Positions 33,383 through 45,464 of a stretch of DNA of 64,000 bases are shown here, piece by piece. Source of the DNA: Utricularia gibba (lineage: Eukaryota > Streptophyta > Magnoliopsida > Lamiales > Lentibulariaceae); contig NEEC01000002.1 in the NCBI GenBank assembly GCA_002189035.1, forward strand, positions 4,797,001 through 4,861,000, in the 5' to 3' direction. The stretch's first letter is position 1; each line of letters opens with the position of its first letter. Under the pieces are notes generated by a model that saw only the letters and a list, made by a program, of their open reading frames with translations, made no database searches and was not told the DNA's origin. Made by a program: the position numbers and the translations under genes.

Positions 33383-35089
33383 ATGGCATCGGTTTCTTCG
33401 GGGCCCGTACCGTGGAGGAGATCTTCAAAGATTACAGTGCTCGACGCTCTGGAATCGCGCGAGCTCTGACTGTTGGTAATTTTCTGTTTTTTGGACTTTT
33501 TTCAGGATTTTGGATTCGGTGAAAAATCGTGCTCTAATTTCGTTTTGTTTTATGATGTGCGGCAGATGTGGATGAATTTTACGCGCTTTGCGATCCAGGT
33601 AATTCCTTACTTGGGTATGATCTAATTTGATTCGGCTGAGACAAGTCATGGGGTTTTAAATTTTAGGTTTTGTTTTTCCACTTTCCTTTTCGGCTCTCAC
33701 TGCTGGGTGTGGGTAGTTAGATTCAAGGAGTTTGAAGTAGAACCCTGTTCCTGTTTCTATTGTGGCTTCCATGTGTATGAGCTAATAAATTCCGAGGTGG
33801 ACTTGGGAGTTGCTTTTATTTGTCAGATGCATTACTGATAATTGCAAGCAAAAGTAGTTAACTTCAAGATTTCTGGCCATCCTCTTGTAATTTGAACTTT
33901 CTTTTTTCTCTTTTTTTGGAACCTGTTTTTGCTTGCATCTTTCTGTTATTACCCCTTGAGCCATACATGTCATCTAGTTCATGTGTTCATTCAAAGCTTG
34001 TATTTATCATTTTCTTGAAGTGCATCTTAAATTTGCAGATAAGGAGAATTTATGTCTTTATGGACACCCAAATGAAACTTGGGAGGTAAATCTCCCTGCT
34101 GACGAAGTTCCTCCTGAGCTTCCGGAGCCTGCTCTTGGTATCAATTTTGCTAGAGATGGAATGAAGCGAAGAGATTGGCTTTCTCTTATTGCTGTGCACA
34201 GCGATAGTTGGTTGCTATCAGTTGCATTCTACCTTGGAGCTAGGCTGAACCGCAATGAACGGTATATATATATACATCTTTTGTGTCGGATTCTGTTGCA
34301 TAGAGATGTACTTGCCAGGTTTGTCTTGAGTTCAGGCCTCAGGGTATATAGGAGTTCCTCGGTTCTCTTATGTGGAGTTTGTAGTTGAACATGGTTGCCC
34401 TGTTTATTTCCTTTTTTAGTTATAATTAACTATTTCGTGTATGTGTCCTGTAATTCAGGAAGCGTCTCTTCAGCATGATAAATGAACTGCCAACATGCTT
34501 TGAAGTGGTGACCGAGGAGAAACCATTGAAAGACAAACCTAACTCAGATGGTGGAAACAAATCGCGTGGCAGCACAAAGGTATGACCTTTGTTTGTGTTT
34601 CTTGGATATGTCATTACGGTTACAACAGATTTGGAAAGATTCTAGAATGTTTTTGAGATCCAAAACTGCGATCTTATCCCTGTACGGTTCTCATTGGGCA
34701 AAAACCCCAACCTATGACATCTTTTTACTAGCTAAAAAGAAGAGGTGCTCTCCAATTATGTGAGAGGGGATCTCTATCCCTTCTTCAGGGCCTCACCTGT
34801 AGCAGAGCTATAACACAAGAATCATGATTATTTGCAGAGATCCAATGATGGTCAGGCAAAAAGCAACTCTAAGCTGGCGGATGAGAGTTATGATGATGAA
34901 GACGAAGATGAACATAGTGAAACTCTGTGCGGAAGCTGCAGTGGAAACTACAACGCAGATGAGTTCTGGATAGGCTGCGACGTTTGCGAGCGCTGGTTCC
35001 ATGGAAAATGCGTGAAGATAACACCTGCCAAGGCTGAGAGCATCAAGCAATACAAATGCCCTTCCTGCCTAAAGCGTGGGAGACAGTAA
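33383..35089 (+). CDS. Alfin1-like PHD finger protein, frameshift in exon 1
   Basis: Five exons: 33383-33475, 33566-33598, 34039-34261, 34459-34579, 34838-35089, with GT-AG introns. The Alfin domain spans the first about 130 residues ([55 protein letters not shown]). An acidic linker with [16 protein letters not shown] follows. A C-terminal PHD finger, [20 protein letters not shown] to KCPSC, keeps all Cys4-His-Cys3 ligands. The family binds H3K4me3 in the nucleus and acts in transcriptional regulation. The expected ATG at 33383 (MASVSSGP) is one base out of frame with TVEEIF at about 33409: the run reads ggggcccgt where one more C would keep frame. From this ATG translation ends at a TGA near 33470. 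It is either a recent null allele or a sequence error. It lies 742 bp downstream of the esterase, on the same strand. Confidence 0.9.
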
Positions 35090-35793
35090 GTAACTAGCGC
35101 CTCTGCTATTGTCATTGTTACTATCATCATCATCCTTATCATATAATCGAATTCGTGGCTGACGCAGTAGTATTAGTAGTAGCAGCAAGTTCTGCAGCTG
35201 CGTTTCATGGCTTGTTGTGTTAAATAACTTAAATGTTTGTGAAGAAACTGGAGGAAGAGTAGGCTTCACCGCAGTTGGCGAATCCTCCTCTTTATGTTAC
35301 TCATAGCTTTGAGGCGTAATTTTGAAAATTAAAATGGCATCCTATTGGCTTAGCCACTTCATAATGAAACGGTTGCACAACCATTTTAGAAAGGGATTTT
35401 ATTTTATTTTTTAAATGCATTGAATTGGATTCATTAATGTTTAAAACATAAACATCGTTATTTAGTTTTAAATTTTTAGAATTTTTTAACTTTTATTAAA
35501 ATTATTGGATGTAATTCAAAATACTTTTATATCATTAGAAAACGAGCTATATAATTCAAATGAAAAAAAGAATAATCTCAAGGAAAAAAGGAGAAAATAT
35601 ATAAATATTAATAATTTTGATTGTAATTTTTACAAGACGATTAAATTTCATGTGCATTCATTTAGTTAGCCTGATTTTAAATGCCAATAAGTTGAACAAT
35701 GAGTTGATTTATGAATTATGTCATGGATCATTATAATTCCATATGCACTAGATATTAATATCATTTATTTATTGGTTAATTGAGTAATGCGAA
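35090..35793. other. Alfin-like 3' flank, no gene
   Basis: The first 200 bp probably include the Alfin-like 3' UTR. After that the sequence is AT-rich with no recognised feature until the LTR at 35794. Confidence 0.45.
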
Positions 35794-37175
35794 TGATAAA
35801 CGGAAATTTTAGCATATCGTTGCAATTGAAGCAAACTTCCGTATCAAATAAATTTATATTCTCTAATCTACACAAAATACAAATTTAGAAAACTTGTATA
35901 GTGGATGTCGGGGTCGATCACGAAGAGCTTGTATTTGTTAAGTGTTTTAGTAAATGCACAATTCAGAATAACAGTAAGTCTTAGTCTAAGCTCGGACTGA
36001 CAGAGGTAAACAAGTTCGGTAAACAATATCAGTAAACAATATCAGTAAACAATATCAGGTCTTAACACTAAAGATAACAAAGACTGGTTCTAACTCAAAA
36101 TAATACGAAGATGCCTTAAGGATCTGAAGGTGGTGTTATGCTAAAACGCCTAATTCAATTTATCATGTTCCTATACTCACAACTTCAAATAACCTAAGTC
36201 TACCCAGGTCATTCATCATATTTTCGGCTAAGCTAATCTCAAATATCATAACCAACATTGCAATTAGGTCTACCCGCATGCAAAGCATATAGAACTAGGT
36301 TTACCCAATTCTACTGGTTCTACCCCCAGACTAACACCTATTACTCCCGCCATGATTTGTTGGTCTACCTCTATATCAAGCATCTAAGTTGTAAAACTAC
36401 TTATTCAATTCCTTAGGTCTACTCATGGATTGATAGGAAAAAGAGCTAAAAAACAAACATAAATCTCATTATTAACCCTAAGCATATACCATTATACTTT
36501 ACCTTAAGGCATCTCTAAGGTTTTAGCTACTCATACTTGGAAAATAAAACATGATTTCATTCAGATAATATGGCGAAAATGACAAACATTGTGAGCAAGT
36601 CAGGTACAAAAACTCGAAACGTTCAGAAAACGGAAAGGAAATAAAGATTGTCCTGTCGCCTGATTGCTATTGTTCACTGCCCGAAACAATAGTGCTGGAT
36701 TGGGCTCTGGTGCTGCTCGTGATGATGAAGGCCTTCTTCCTCCCTTTTGGTTGCTGTTTTTTGCATTGGTGGAAGAAGCCCCCTTGCATGTGCTTTGTGC
36801 TCCCCTCTCTCCACGTTGTTTTGAAAAATATCTTCCCTCCTTTACTCCAACGCACTGTTCCTGACACTAGCACTGTTCTCGGACTGAACTTGCAGACTGC
36901 AGGTGGTAGAACAGTGGTCTTTGTCCTTCTTAGGCTGCTATGCCCTTTTATACTCATGTTTTTTAGTTTGATTTTCTGATGATCTCCCCATTGAACTCAA
37001 TCAAACATTAGCACAAAGATGGTGGACTTAATGAAAGGATTTAGTCTACTTTTCAACATAATCACATAAAATTAACATAAACACCACATAAATATGAAAA
37101 ACTACATTTACCTAACCTAAACCACAATAAAATATAGCCATTTTGTATTATAAAATTCAGAGAAAATGTGTGTTA
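35794..37175 (-). repeat. LTR-B family copy, inverted
   Basis: The + strand starts TGATAAACGG (reverse complement of CCGTTTATCA) and ends near GTGTGTTA. The whole length matches the reverse complement of 1916-3256, including 'ctatacaagttt'-type phrases near 35890. The outside bases (GCGAA left, TTAGA right) do not form a duplication. Frames inside (36667-36979) are LTR sequence, not genes. Confidence 0.7.
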
Positions 37176-39129
37176 TTAGATAAAATTCTGGAGTAGTGTG
37201 AGAGTCTCCATAAGGGTTTCAACTTGCAACAAGCTATTTAGTAGTTTTATTTTGGAGTAAGTGCACAAAAAATTCTGATTGTTTAACTTAAGATAAAATT
37301 AATTGCAAATTGGTTCCCATAATTTTACAGAATGGCTATATTTAATCTTTAAATTTTGATATATTTATTGAGTATAATTGATTTTTCAAAATTTTATATA
37401 ATAATTATTTTTTATTTCTAATATTTCAATATTGGGCATATTGTTTTAAGTTTTGAAAAAATTAGTTTTAAATTTATTTCTTGAATCCAAACACTTCTCA
37501 TTGGCCACAATTGCTACTAATTCGCTTTTCCCATGGTTGCTACAATGTGAGGCTATGCAAAACTTGTTGTGTTTTCCACGTGATATCTACCCTGAATATA
37601 TTCGTCCCAAATGTCATGATTCACGCTCTCTTTATACAATATTGTTTGCTTTATGCATTTAACTCTCATAATTTTATATTCTACTATTTTAGGAAAAAGT
37701 TTTCATATATGATTAAGATGGTACGTCTATGTAAGCAAGTCTACTCTTCTGCCTGTAATCAATATGCAATACCGTCACAAGGTCATTGACCTTACATTCT
37801 TCCTCTATTATACACTTGGCATCCTTACTCAATGTCCCCTCGTCCCCTATTGGTATGCACCCAAGTTTAGCTCTAATAACAACCGTGATGACCTGTGCCC
37901 CAATTATCCCAAAAGCAATGCTCTTTTTTTCAGTTTGATGTCTAATGTCGTCACCCACGATTCCGCATGTTCACCTTTTATAAGAGGGAAAGTGTTCTTG
38001 AAGGCACCTGGCCAACCCCCTTGGGGTGTCATATGCCTCCCTCGAAAAAACCTATGCTTTTTTTTTTTGATGGATTGATATCCAATGTCATCAAGGGGTA
38101 AGGTGCTCTCGAGGGGTACCCGGACCATCTTAGGGTGCCACACACCCCATCTGGCGACCACATGATCATGTTGTGTCATGTGACTAGAATGATCTAAAAC
38201 ACATTGGTGAGATTCCGAACAAAAGTTAGCTCATCTAAAAACAGCCCACACACACCGCGTGGTAGTATCCTAATAGTCACTCCCATGTCTCACCTTGTCA
38301 CTCAGCGTGGCCATTGGTTGCTACGCCTTTGTGTGCTCTATATGCCCCTACATGGAACCAAGTAAGAGCTAGCACTCTCATGTGACTTGTCCCTAACTCA
38401 CCATAACTGCTACTCATCATCATTGAGCAAGATCCCTCAGGTGTCATTGTGATGAGTCACTCTTGCCCATTACTCTTTGTGCAAGTGGTGGCCAGGCCTT
38501 GCACATATCAATGTCAGCCGTTGTACTATCACACTAGCATCATAGCATTGCCACAATGGGCATCAATTGCAGTTCCTATTTGTTAGCCTCATTCTACCAA
38601 GCACATGCTCTGTTGTCACCACATATGTCAACCACAGCTCCATTCATAATGAGCTCATGTGGCCTCATACTGCCTAGCACAAAGTGCTCAACGTTGCCCT
38701 CACAAGCATCGCCATTGCCCATAGTGGGTGATATGCCTCACCATCATCCCTTGGTGCATGTTATGCCTTGACACATCACTCACTCTCATCCTAATACCCC
38801 TCTTCAATTGGTTGACCCTTACATTGGTTAGCATCTTTGGTGTGCAGCCACCAACATCCTCATTGTGCAGCAATCACTTATGCTCTTGCATGTCTATGCA
38901 CACCATCACTTTGTCATACCATTCAATGTTCAGTAGTGTGTGTGAACCCTTAGTTCTATTGAACACATTGTGGTGCTCCCACCTATCGATAGGCAGTCTC
39001 AACTTGCTATTGCAACCTGACAATCTTGGTACCCCACAAAGTATCACTAAGGGCCTATCACCATGTTACCTTGTCTCACCCAAGTAGGTCTCTCAAGGCC
39101 TTGCCTTATAGTTCTCTCCCACTTAAGAA
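37176..39129. other. Unassigned, probably retrotransposon LTR or 3' region
   Basis: The GC content rises at 37950-38750. Two loosely similar blocks (about 37945-38045 and 38080-38160) share 'accccatct/acccccttgg'-like phrases. Open frames on both strands show no known domain. It lies on the 3' side of the chromovirus pol remnant, so it may be that element's tail and LTR. Confidence 0.3.
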
Positions 39130-39961
39130 GCTTCATCCCGAAGCATTATTGAAGAATTCTAGTTATTCTTATTGCATCTAATCCTCATGCTCTTAGCGAC
39201 TTTAGCTATGGTGTGGTTCGCCCAATGCACCTTTACCAAGAGTGCCACTCTTCACTCGAGTGTGCTTATGCAGTGATCTAGGATGCGTAGTGATTGCATT
39301 TAGTAGATCATATTATCTCTCAACATAAACTCTCCTTTACGACCATGTCCTTGAGTCTCATCACACATTTTTTCAATTGTGACAGCAAAAGACATTGTGC
39401 ATTCCTTGCATCTCGTGGGTAGTGCTAGCTGATAATTTGAATGTTCGATCTAGGGACCCAATTTTCCCATGCTATCCTCTTGTGATCCTCTTTCGTGGCA
39501 AGAGCTTGAGATACACTCCTTTCTCGAACAATAAGGGTTGCCTTTATGCATTCATCCACTTTTCTACTGATCTTGTGCAGTCTACAACCATTCATGTATA
39601 ATTTTAATAGCATCCTTGACTTGTTGCACTAGCTTTGACTCCAAGATGTATCACTCCTCAACCTCATTCTAGTACAATAGGTGAGCTATCATTGTCCATA
39701 CAATGCTTCAATGAGAGCCATCCTTAAGCTGGCCTGGTTTATTGTTGTATATGAATTCTACCAAATAGATGTGTTCCTCCCACCCACCTCGATAATTCAT
39801 GTGCGCAGGCTCATATTATATTCTCTAGGGTGTGGATGGTTCATTCGGATAGCCTGTCGGTTTGCAAATGAAATGTTGTTCATATGAGCAACTTTGTACC
39901 CATGATTTGTTGTAATGTTGCCCAAAACCTCATGCTAAAACACAAGTCCTTATCGGACATG
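39130..39961 (-). pseudogene. Chromovirus (Ty3/gypsy) integrase remnant
   Basis: The minus strand from 39960 reads SDKDLCFSMRFWATLQQIMG, then (with shifts) LQTDRLSE, then GGWEEHIYLVEFIYNN and LVQQVKDAIKIIHEWL. These are the second half of a chromovirus integrase core and its C-terminal part. Near 39200, LVKVHWANHTIAKVA resembles the chromodomain end. Frameshifts and stops are frequent. The first catalytic aspartate side is missing because an LTR-B fragment starts at 39962. Confidence 0.6.
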
Positions 39962-40190
39962 TGATAAACGAAAAATTTAGCAATGTCATTAAAATTGAAA
40001 ATTCTTCTATCAAATAAATTTATAATCCTAATTCACATCCAATCATATACAAAAATATCAGTAAAATGGATCAGGGTCGAACACAAAAATTTATAATCCT
40101 CATTCAATGGACGTCATGATTAAAAGACTTAGTCTAAAGTAGGATTAAGACACATTTACGATAAAATACAGTAAAAAAAAGCAACAAACT
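39962..40190 (-). repeat. LTR-B family, 3' end fragment, inverted
   Basis: It starts TGATAAACGAAAAATTTAGC on the + strand, like the copy at 35794, and carries 'atcagggtcgaacac' and 'gacttagtctaa' phrases of the family. It stops within about 230 bp and meets an LTR-B piece in the opposite orientation. Confidence 0.6.
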
Positions 40191-40230
40191 TTGAATTCGG
40201 TTGTACCTAAGATGAGATGGATGCTGCCTT

Positions 40231-40300
40231 CATTATGCTTTAATTATGCTTCAATTATGCTTTAATTATGCTTTAATTATGATTTCATTATGCTTTCATT
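40231..40300. repeat. 11-bp tandem repeat (attatgcttta)
   Basis: About six imperfect copies of an 11-bp unit, attatgcttta, with single-base variants. A single unit is present at the equivalent place near 42120, so the array has expanded in this copy. Confidence 0.85.
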
Positions 40301-40805
40301 ACTTATTTTATAGTTTTAAGTATTTTTATATAGCTTAGAAAATATGTGATATTGGTGTGTTAGTGGGCTAAATCAAAAGATTTAGCCCACCTCATTTTCT
40401 AACCCAATTGTGAGTCTAGCAGCAAGTTCTAAAATCATGGAAAGACACAAAGATTTCGTGCAAGCCACCATGCAACAGGAGGAGCAGAAGGCAATGAGTG
40501 CACTTCCATCACAACAGTCTGCAAGTCAGGAGTAGGAGCAGTAGTGATGTCAGAAATTGTACTGACCTTGGGAAAGGAGGGAGAGGGAAATAATTATGAA
40601 GGAGAGAGAGTCAAGGGAAGGAGTTGGGGAGTTTTAGGACGCATGAGGGTTTCTTCCCCAACATTATGGATTGAATCAGAAGGAAGAAGAGGATTCTCAG
40701 GCTGAAGAACAACACTAAAACCCAGTTCAGCGCTATTGTTCTTGGCCGTGAACAGTAGCAAACAGGCATCAAAACAATCTTTACTTTCTTTTCGTTTACG
40801 GAGCA
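40301..40805 (+). repeat. LTR-B family variant, 5' part
   Basis: It closely matches 42135-42404 plus 48769-49020, including 'gtgttagtgggctaaatc', 'gatgtcagaaattgtact' and 'ttggccgtgaacagtagc'. It preserves the uninterrupted form of the site where the 42405-48763 gypsy element inserted. The 3' half is missing after about 40805. Confidence 0.7.
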
Positions 40806-42107
40806 TTTTCTTTTACTTTATGGTTAAGTAAAACGACAACATCAAATCAAAAATAAAAAATGATTTTATTGTGAAATGAAATTAACTTACTTTAATGTCT
40901 TCTATAGTACATTCATCTCCTTGCCTCTTTTAAGATCTGCAATTATGTTCATATTGCCTACATACAGTGTAGGTTATGCTTCTCGGTATAGAAAGACAAA
41001 ATGTCTCTTTCCTTGAGTTCCATTGGGTGTCCATGATTTATATTATGGGGACTTTGATGATTGCTCATCGCAAAGTGCCCAAAATTTATTACTCAACAAT
41101 CCTATGATAATGTCTTGATAACATGCATAAAATCGATAACTACCAGAGTATGCATCAACAAAATGCAATCATGGTAAATTGATGTAACTAAGAACATTTT
41201 ATGCATGTTTATATAGATGTCGTACATCATCATTTATGTAATAAGCAACTATACGACTAGAAAACATTATGAACTCACCAAAATAGTCATTTTCGACAAG
41301 AACAATTATATCACAAAGTTGTCAATTGATAGAAAATTTTGTTCATAAGGTAGATCAATGTGTCATCACTCCATTTTTTGATAATAGTTGAGGATGTCTT
41401 CTTGGCATGCTAGGTCATAATGTTCACAATCCTTGGAGAGACTTTTGAGAAAAACCTTACATGTTCATCTTGCTTTTGACAAAAATGGGCTCCCAACATG
41501 TCATTTGTTCTACTGAGACAGAATTTGTAATTGGCTATCCTCTTTTTAAGTTTTTTGAATCAAGGGTTTTACATTTGTTTTTTTGTATGAATTCACCAAA
41601 ATTAACTTTGATAAAGGTCTTAGAAGTAGGAAGTTGCACTTATTTTTCAGCAATATTTCACACTTCAGTTCGATATGAAAAAATGTTCTACATCACATAT
41701 TCAGATTCACATTGTGCAATAGCTCACATGCCCTGATAAAGTATTGCTTCAATAATTTCATCTAGTGATTAAGATCTACTTTCAATTGCAACTTTGTAGT
41801 TTTCTAAATACCATTTGCTACAAGTGATGTGAGTTGTGTTGGATGGGTCATATTTTCCCTTAGATGATAAACGCATTGCCTATTCTGAAATAAGAAAAAA
41901 AAAAGGAACAATGTGATATGTAATATCATCTTGAGAGCACGTGTTTCAAGCAATAAAGATATACCTAGATTCATGGAAACACATGTTGTAATGTAGAAAC
42001 AAGACACGTTCCCTAATCTGACATTATAAAAAACATGCTTTGAATGCTTTCTAAAATTTGAATATCCACTCTTGAAAGCACACAAATTTCCATGTGTTTA
42101 GGATATG
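40806..42107. other. Unassigned, possibly decayed transposon
   Basis: Frames at 41461-41736 (+) and 41804-42085 (-) have no domain I can name. The segment lies between two LTR-B copies in the same orientation, so it may be internal sequence of an old element. Confidence 0.3.
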
Positions 42108-42117
42108 ATAATTATAG

Positions 42118-42404
42118 CTTTTTAATTATGCTTTTGTTGCTTATTTTATAATTTTAAGTATTTTTATATAAATTAGGAAATATGTGATTTTGGTGTGTTA
42201 GTGGGCTAAATCCTTTGATTTAGCACATCTCATCTTCTAACCCAATTGTGAGTCCAGCAGCAAGTGCCAAAATCATGGAAAGACACAAAGATTTCGTGCA
42301 AGTCACTATGCAACAAGAGTAGTAGAAGGCAATGAGTGCATTTTCATCACAGCAGTTTGCAAGTCAAGAGCAGGAGCAATAGTGATGTCAGAAATTGTAC
42401 TGGC
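42118..42404 (+). repeat. LTR-B family copy, left part (split)
   Basis: Left half of an LTR-B copy interrupted by the gypsy element at 42405-48763. The homology resumes at 48769. Its last five bases, CTGGC, are the target duplication. Confidence 0.8.
42400..42404. repeat. Target duplication CTGGC, left
   Basis: CTGGC is repeated at 48764-48768. The related uninterrupted copy at 40561 reads actgaccttggg at this site. Confidence 0.88.
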
Positions 42405-42434
42405 TAATGCGTGTCGTTTCCACAACAAATTTTT
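42405..42434 (-). repeat. Remnant of the 3' LTR
   Basis: taatgcgtgtcgtttccaca (42405-42424) and the next bases match the outer end of the 5' LTR at 47553 (tgatgcgtgtcgtttctaca), with TG mutated to TA. After about 42434 the sequence becomes integrase coding DNA. Confidence 0.85.
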
Positions 42435-43682
42435 GTAAGCTATGCGATAGACTCACAACGCATCATTCAGTCTGAGACTCCAGTCTCTTCTAGTCGGATT
42501 CATTGTTCTTTCTAGGTTGCGTTTGATCTCTCGATTTGAGTTTTCAGCCTGCCCATTAGTCTGAGGATGCCTAGCTGTAGAAAGACGATGATGAACTCCA
42601 AATTTTGTTAGCATGGCCCTTATGATATGGTTCACGAAGTGGGTACCTCTATCAGAAATGAGAATCTTAGGATAGCCAAACCTAGGAAACATGTGAGAAG
42701 TTAAGAAGTAACTTATAGTCCTCGCATCATCTTTCTCACATGCTATGGCTTCGACCCACTTAGAAACGTAATCAATAACAAGAAGGATATAAGTCTTTCC
42801 TTTTGATGAGGGGAAGAGTCCCATAAAGTCAATACCCCAAGCATCGAAAATTTCGCACCTCACAATGGGCTGAAGCAACATTTGATCTTTGAAACCTATG
42901 CGTCCACCTCTTTGGCAATTAGGGCATGCCTTGCAATGAAGGTATGCATCCCGGAAAAGAGTAGGCCAATAGAACCTAGCTTCCAATACCTTATTAGCTG
43001 TGACCTTTGGATCAAAATGACCCCCACAAGGTAGTTCATGGCAATGAGTAAGAATTGAATTCACTTCACCTTGAGGGATGCACCGACGAAGGATTTGATC
43101 AGGCCCAATCTTCCACAGGTATGGGTCGTCCCAATTGTAGTGCATATTGTCACTCCGCAACTTCTCCTTTTGATGAGACTGGAAGTCCTCTGGAAAATCT
43201 CCTGTTACAAGAAAATTCACAATGTCTACGTACCAGGGACTTCCATCATGGATCATGAATAAGTGCTCATGAGGGAAGTTGTCGTCAATGGGGCTGGATG
43301 CTTCTCCAAAGGTGATGCGGCTAAGATGATTTGCCACCAAATTCTCGCATCCCTTCTTATCTCGGATTTCTATGTCAAATTCCTGGAGCAATAGGATCCA
43401 TCTGATAAGACGAGGTTTCGAATCTTTTTTGTTGAGGAGATACCTCAATGCTGCATGATCGGAGTAAACAATGATCTTGGCTCCAAGGAAATAAGGTCTG
43501 AATTTTTCCAACTCAAAGATGATGGCCAAAAGCTCATTCTCTGTTGTCATATAATTCCGTTGTGCATCATCCAGGCACTTTGAGGCATAGTGGATCACAT
43601 GTGATGCCTTCTCCAGCTTTTGTCCAAGGATCGCTCCTAATGCTACATCACTAGCATCACACATTAGCTCAAAAGACAAATT
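42435..43682 (-). pseudogene. Gypsy RNase H and integrase, long open frame
   Basis: An open frame of about 408 codons (42453-43679). RNase [58 protein letters not shown] spacer follows, then the integrase zinc region (H...[10 protein letters not shown]), then the DDE core: [11 protein letters not shown] (first Asp), ISDRGTHF (second Asp), [17 protein letters not shown] (Glu). These catalytic residues are all present. A stop replaces the residue after LNDAL, and only about ten more codons of homology remain before the deletion junction near 42435. The C-terminal domain is lost, so activity is unlikely. Confidence 0.88.
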
Positions 43683-44582
43683 TCAGTTAGGTGCCTGAAT
43701 GATAGGGGCCGAAACAAGTCTTTTTTTCAAAGTATCAAAAGCTAACCGATAATTTTCATCAAAAGTGAAATCCGCATCTTTGTGTAACAAGGCACATAAG
43801 GGAGATGCAATTTTCGAAAAATCTTGGATAAACCTTCTATAGAAGCCCGCATGCTCAAGAAAGGAGCGAATGTCACGAATATAAGTAGGGTAAGGTAGTT
43901 TTTGGATTACCTCAACCTTTGCTTTGTCCACTTCTATCCCATTCTTGGAAACTACATGTCCCAAGATGATGCCTTGCTCAACCTAAAATGGCACTTCTCA
44001 TAGGTAAGCACAAGGTTAGTCTCAACACATCTTTTCAAAATCAAAGACAAATTTCCTAAGCATTCATCAAAACTATTGCCATAAACAGTGAAATCATCCA
44101 TGAAGACCTCAATAATTTCTTCCACATACTTCGAAAAGATACTCACCATGCATCTTTGGAAAGTGGCAGGTGCATTGCATAGTTCAAATGGCATCATATG
44201 ATAGGCAAAAGTTCCAAAAGAGCAAAAAAAAAACTACCTTGGATTGATCTTCAAGAGCCACGGGAATTTGGTGGAAACCGGAGTATCCATCTAAGCAACA
44301 ATAGTGGCTCTTCCCTACAAGTCGTTCAAGCATTTGGTCTATAAAAGGAAGGGGATAGTAGTCTTTCCTAGTGGCGGAATTAAGCTTACGATAGTCCACA
44401 CACATCCTCCAACCATTCTGCACTCTTGTGGGGATAAGTTCCGCTTGTTCATTGTTCATCACTGTAATATTAGTCTTCTTTGGGAAAACTTGCACAGGAC
44501 TAACCCACTCACTATCAGAGATAGGATAAATGATACCTGCGGATAAAAGCTTCAAAATCTCCTTCTTGACCACTTCCACCAT
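43683..44582 (-). pseudogene. Gypsy reverse transcriptase, frameshifted
   Basis: Three minus-strand frames (44184-44582, 43952-44197, 43683-43964) together cover the RT. Palm start: NGWRMCVDYRKLNSATRKDY. Then YYPLPFIDQMLERLVG and GYSGFHQIPVALEDQ, then FELCNAPATFQRCM. Catalytic box: EVFMDDFTVYG, with both aspartates intact. Connection: GHVVSKNGIEVDKAKV and HAGFYRRFIQDFSKIASPL. A short A-run near 44225 (aaaaaaaaac) coincides with the first frameshift. The enzyme would copy element RNA to DNA in an intact relative. Confidence 0.88.
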
Positions 44583-44918
44583 CGGGGGGTTCAGTCTCCT
44601 CTGTGGCTATCGAATGGGCTTCGTCCCATCCTCTAGGTAAATCCTGTGAGTGCAAATAGAAGTGCTGATTCCTTTGATGTCAGGTAAAGTCCAACTAATT
44701 GCTTGTTTGTGCTCTTGAAGCACAACCTTAAGTTTCAAATGATGGTGCTCAAATAACGGAAGGCACTAGCAGCTCACTAGGTGTTTCCAAGCTAAGAAAA
44801 GAAACATCCTGCACATGAGGTTCATCGGGTGGATCATCTGAATGATTAAAGACTTCAAGTTCAGCAAGAGGAAAGTCTTCAAATTGAAAAATCTCCATGA
44901 CTAAATCAGATTCGGGCC

Positions 44919-45464
44919 TTATTCATGGATCATCGCATTGTGATCAGTGTCAGTTTCACATGTGGAGATCGCATGTATCTCACTGATCTGATGAGGATGC
45001 TTCATGGCTTTGTCAAGACTGAAGTCCAACACCTGTCCATCGAATTGGAGACTGATGGTTCCTGCTTGAACATCAATCTTTGTGCCTACAGTAGCCAAGA
45101 ATGGTCGTCCCAAAATAATGGACTCCAAAACCTTAGGATTATCACTTTCTATAGGGATAACCAAAAAGTCTGCTGGGAAAACTAAATCATCAACATGAAC
45201 AAATACATTCTCAATTATACCATCTGGTATAACTTGTGATCTATTTTCTAGGTAGCATACAACATTTGTCGGTTCAAGTTTACCTAACTTGGATGCAAGA
45301 GACAAATAAAGAGATCTAAGCATAACATTAACCGAGGCACTAAGATCACACATAGCTACAGAAATCTTTGTCTTTCCAATGGTAACGGGAATTGAAAACA
45401 TGTCGGGATCCTTACACTTATGTGGTACTCTCCTTTGAATGATGGCTGAAAGGTTTTCGGTCAA
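44919..45464 (-). pseudogene. Gypsy protease region
   Basis: A 181-codon frame with the Athila-type retropepsin pattern: KDPDMFSIPVTIG, then the active-site box CDLSASVNVM, then DFLVIPIESDN and IILGRPFLATVGTKIDVQAG. In relatives the active-site box is CDLGAS, so the glycine after D-L is serine here. The frame ends before the RT frame, with about 340 bp of broken coding sequence between (44583-44918). Confidence 0.8.

Noticed and set aside
33138-33428. Minus-strand ORF opposite Alfin-like exon 1
   Set aside because: Lysine-rich because it reads a T-run; it has no domain and lies across the leader and exon 1 of the Alfin-like gene.
37904-38179. 91-codon minus-strand ORF in GC-richer DNA
   Set aside because: No domain is recognisable and both strands are open; kept only as part of an unassigned retrotransposon-like stretch.
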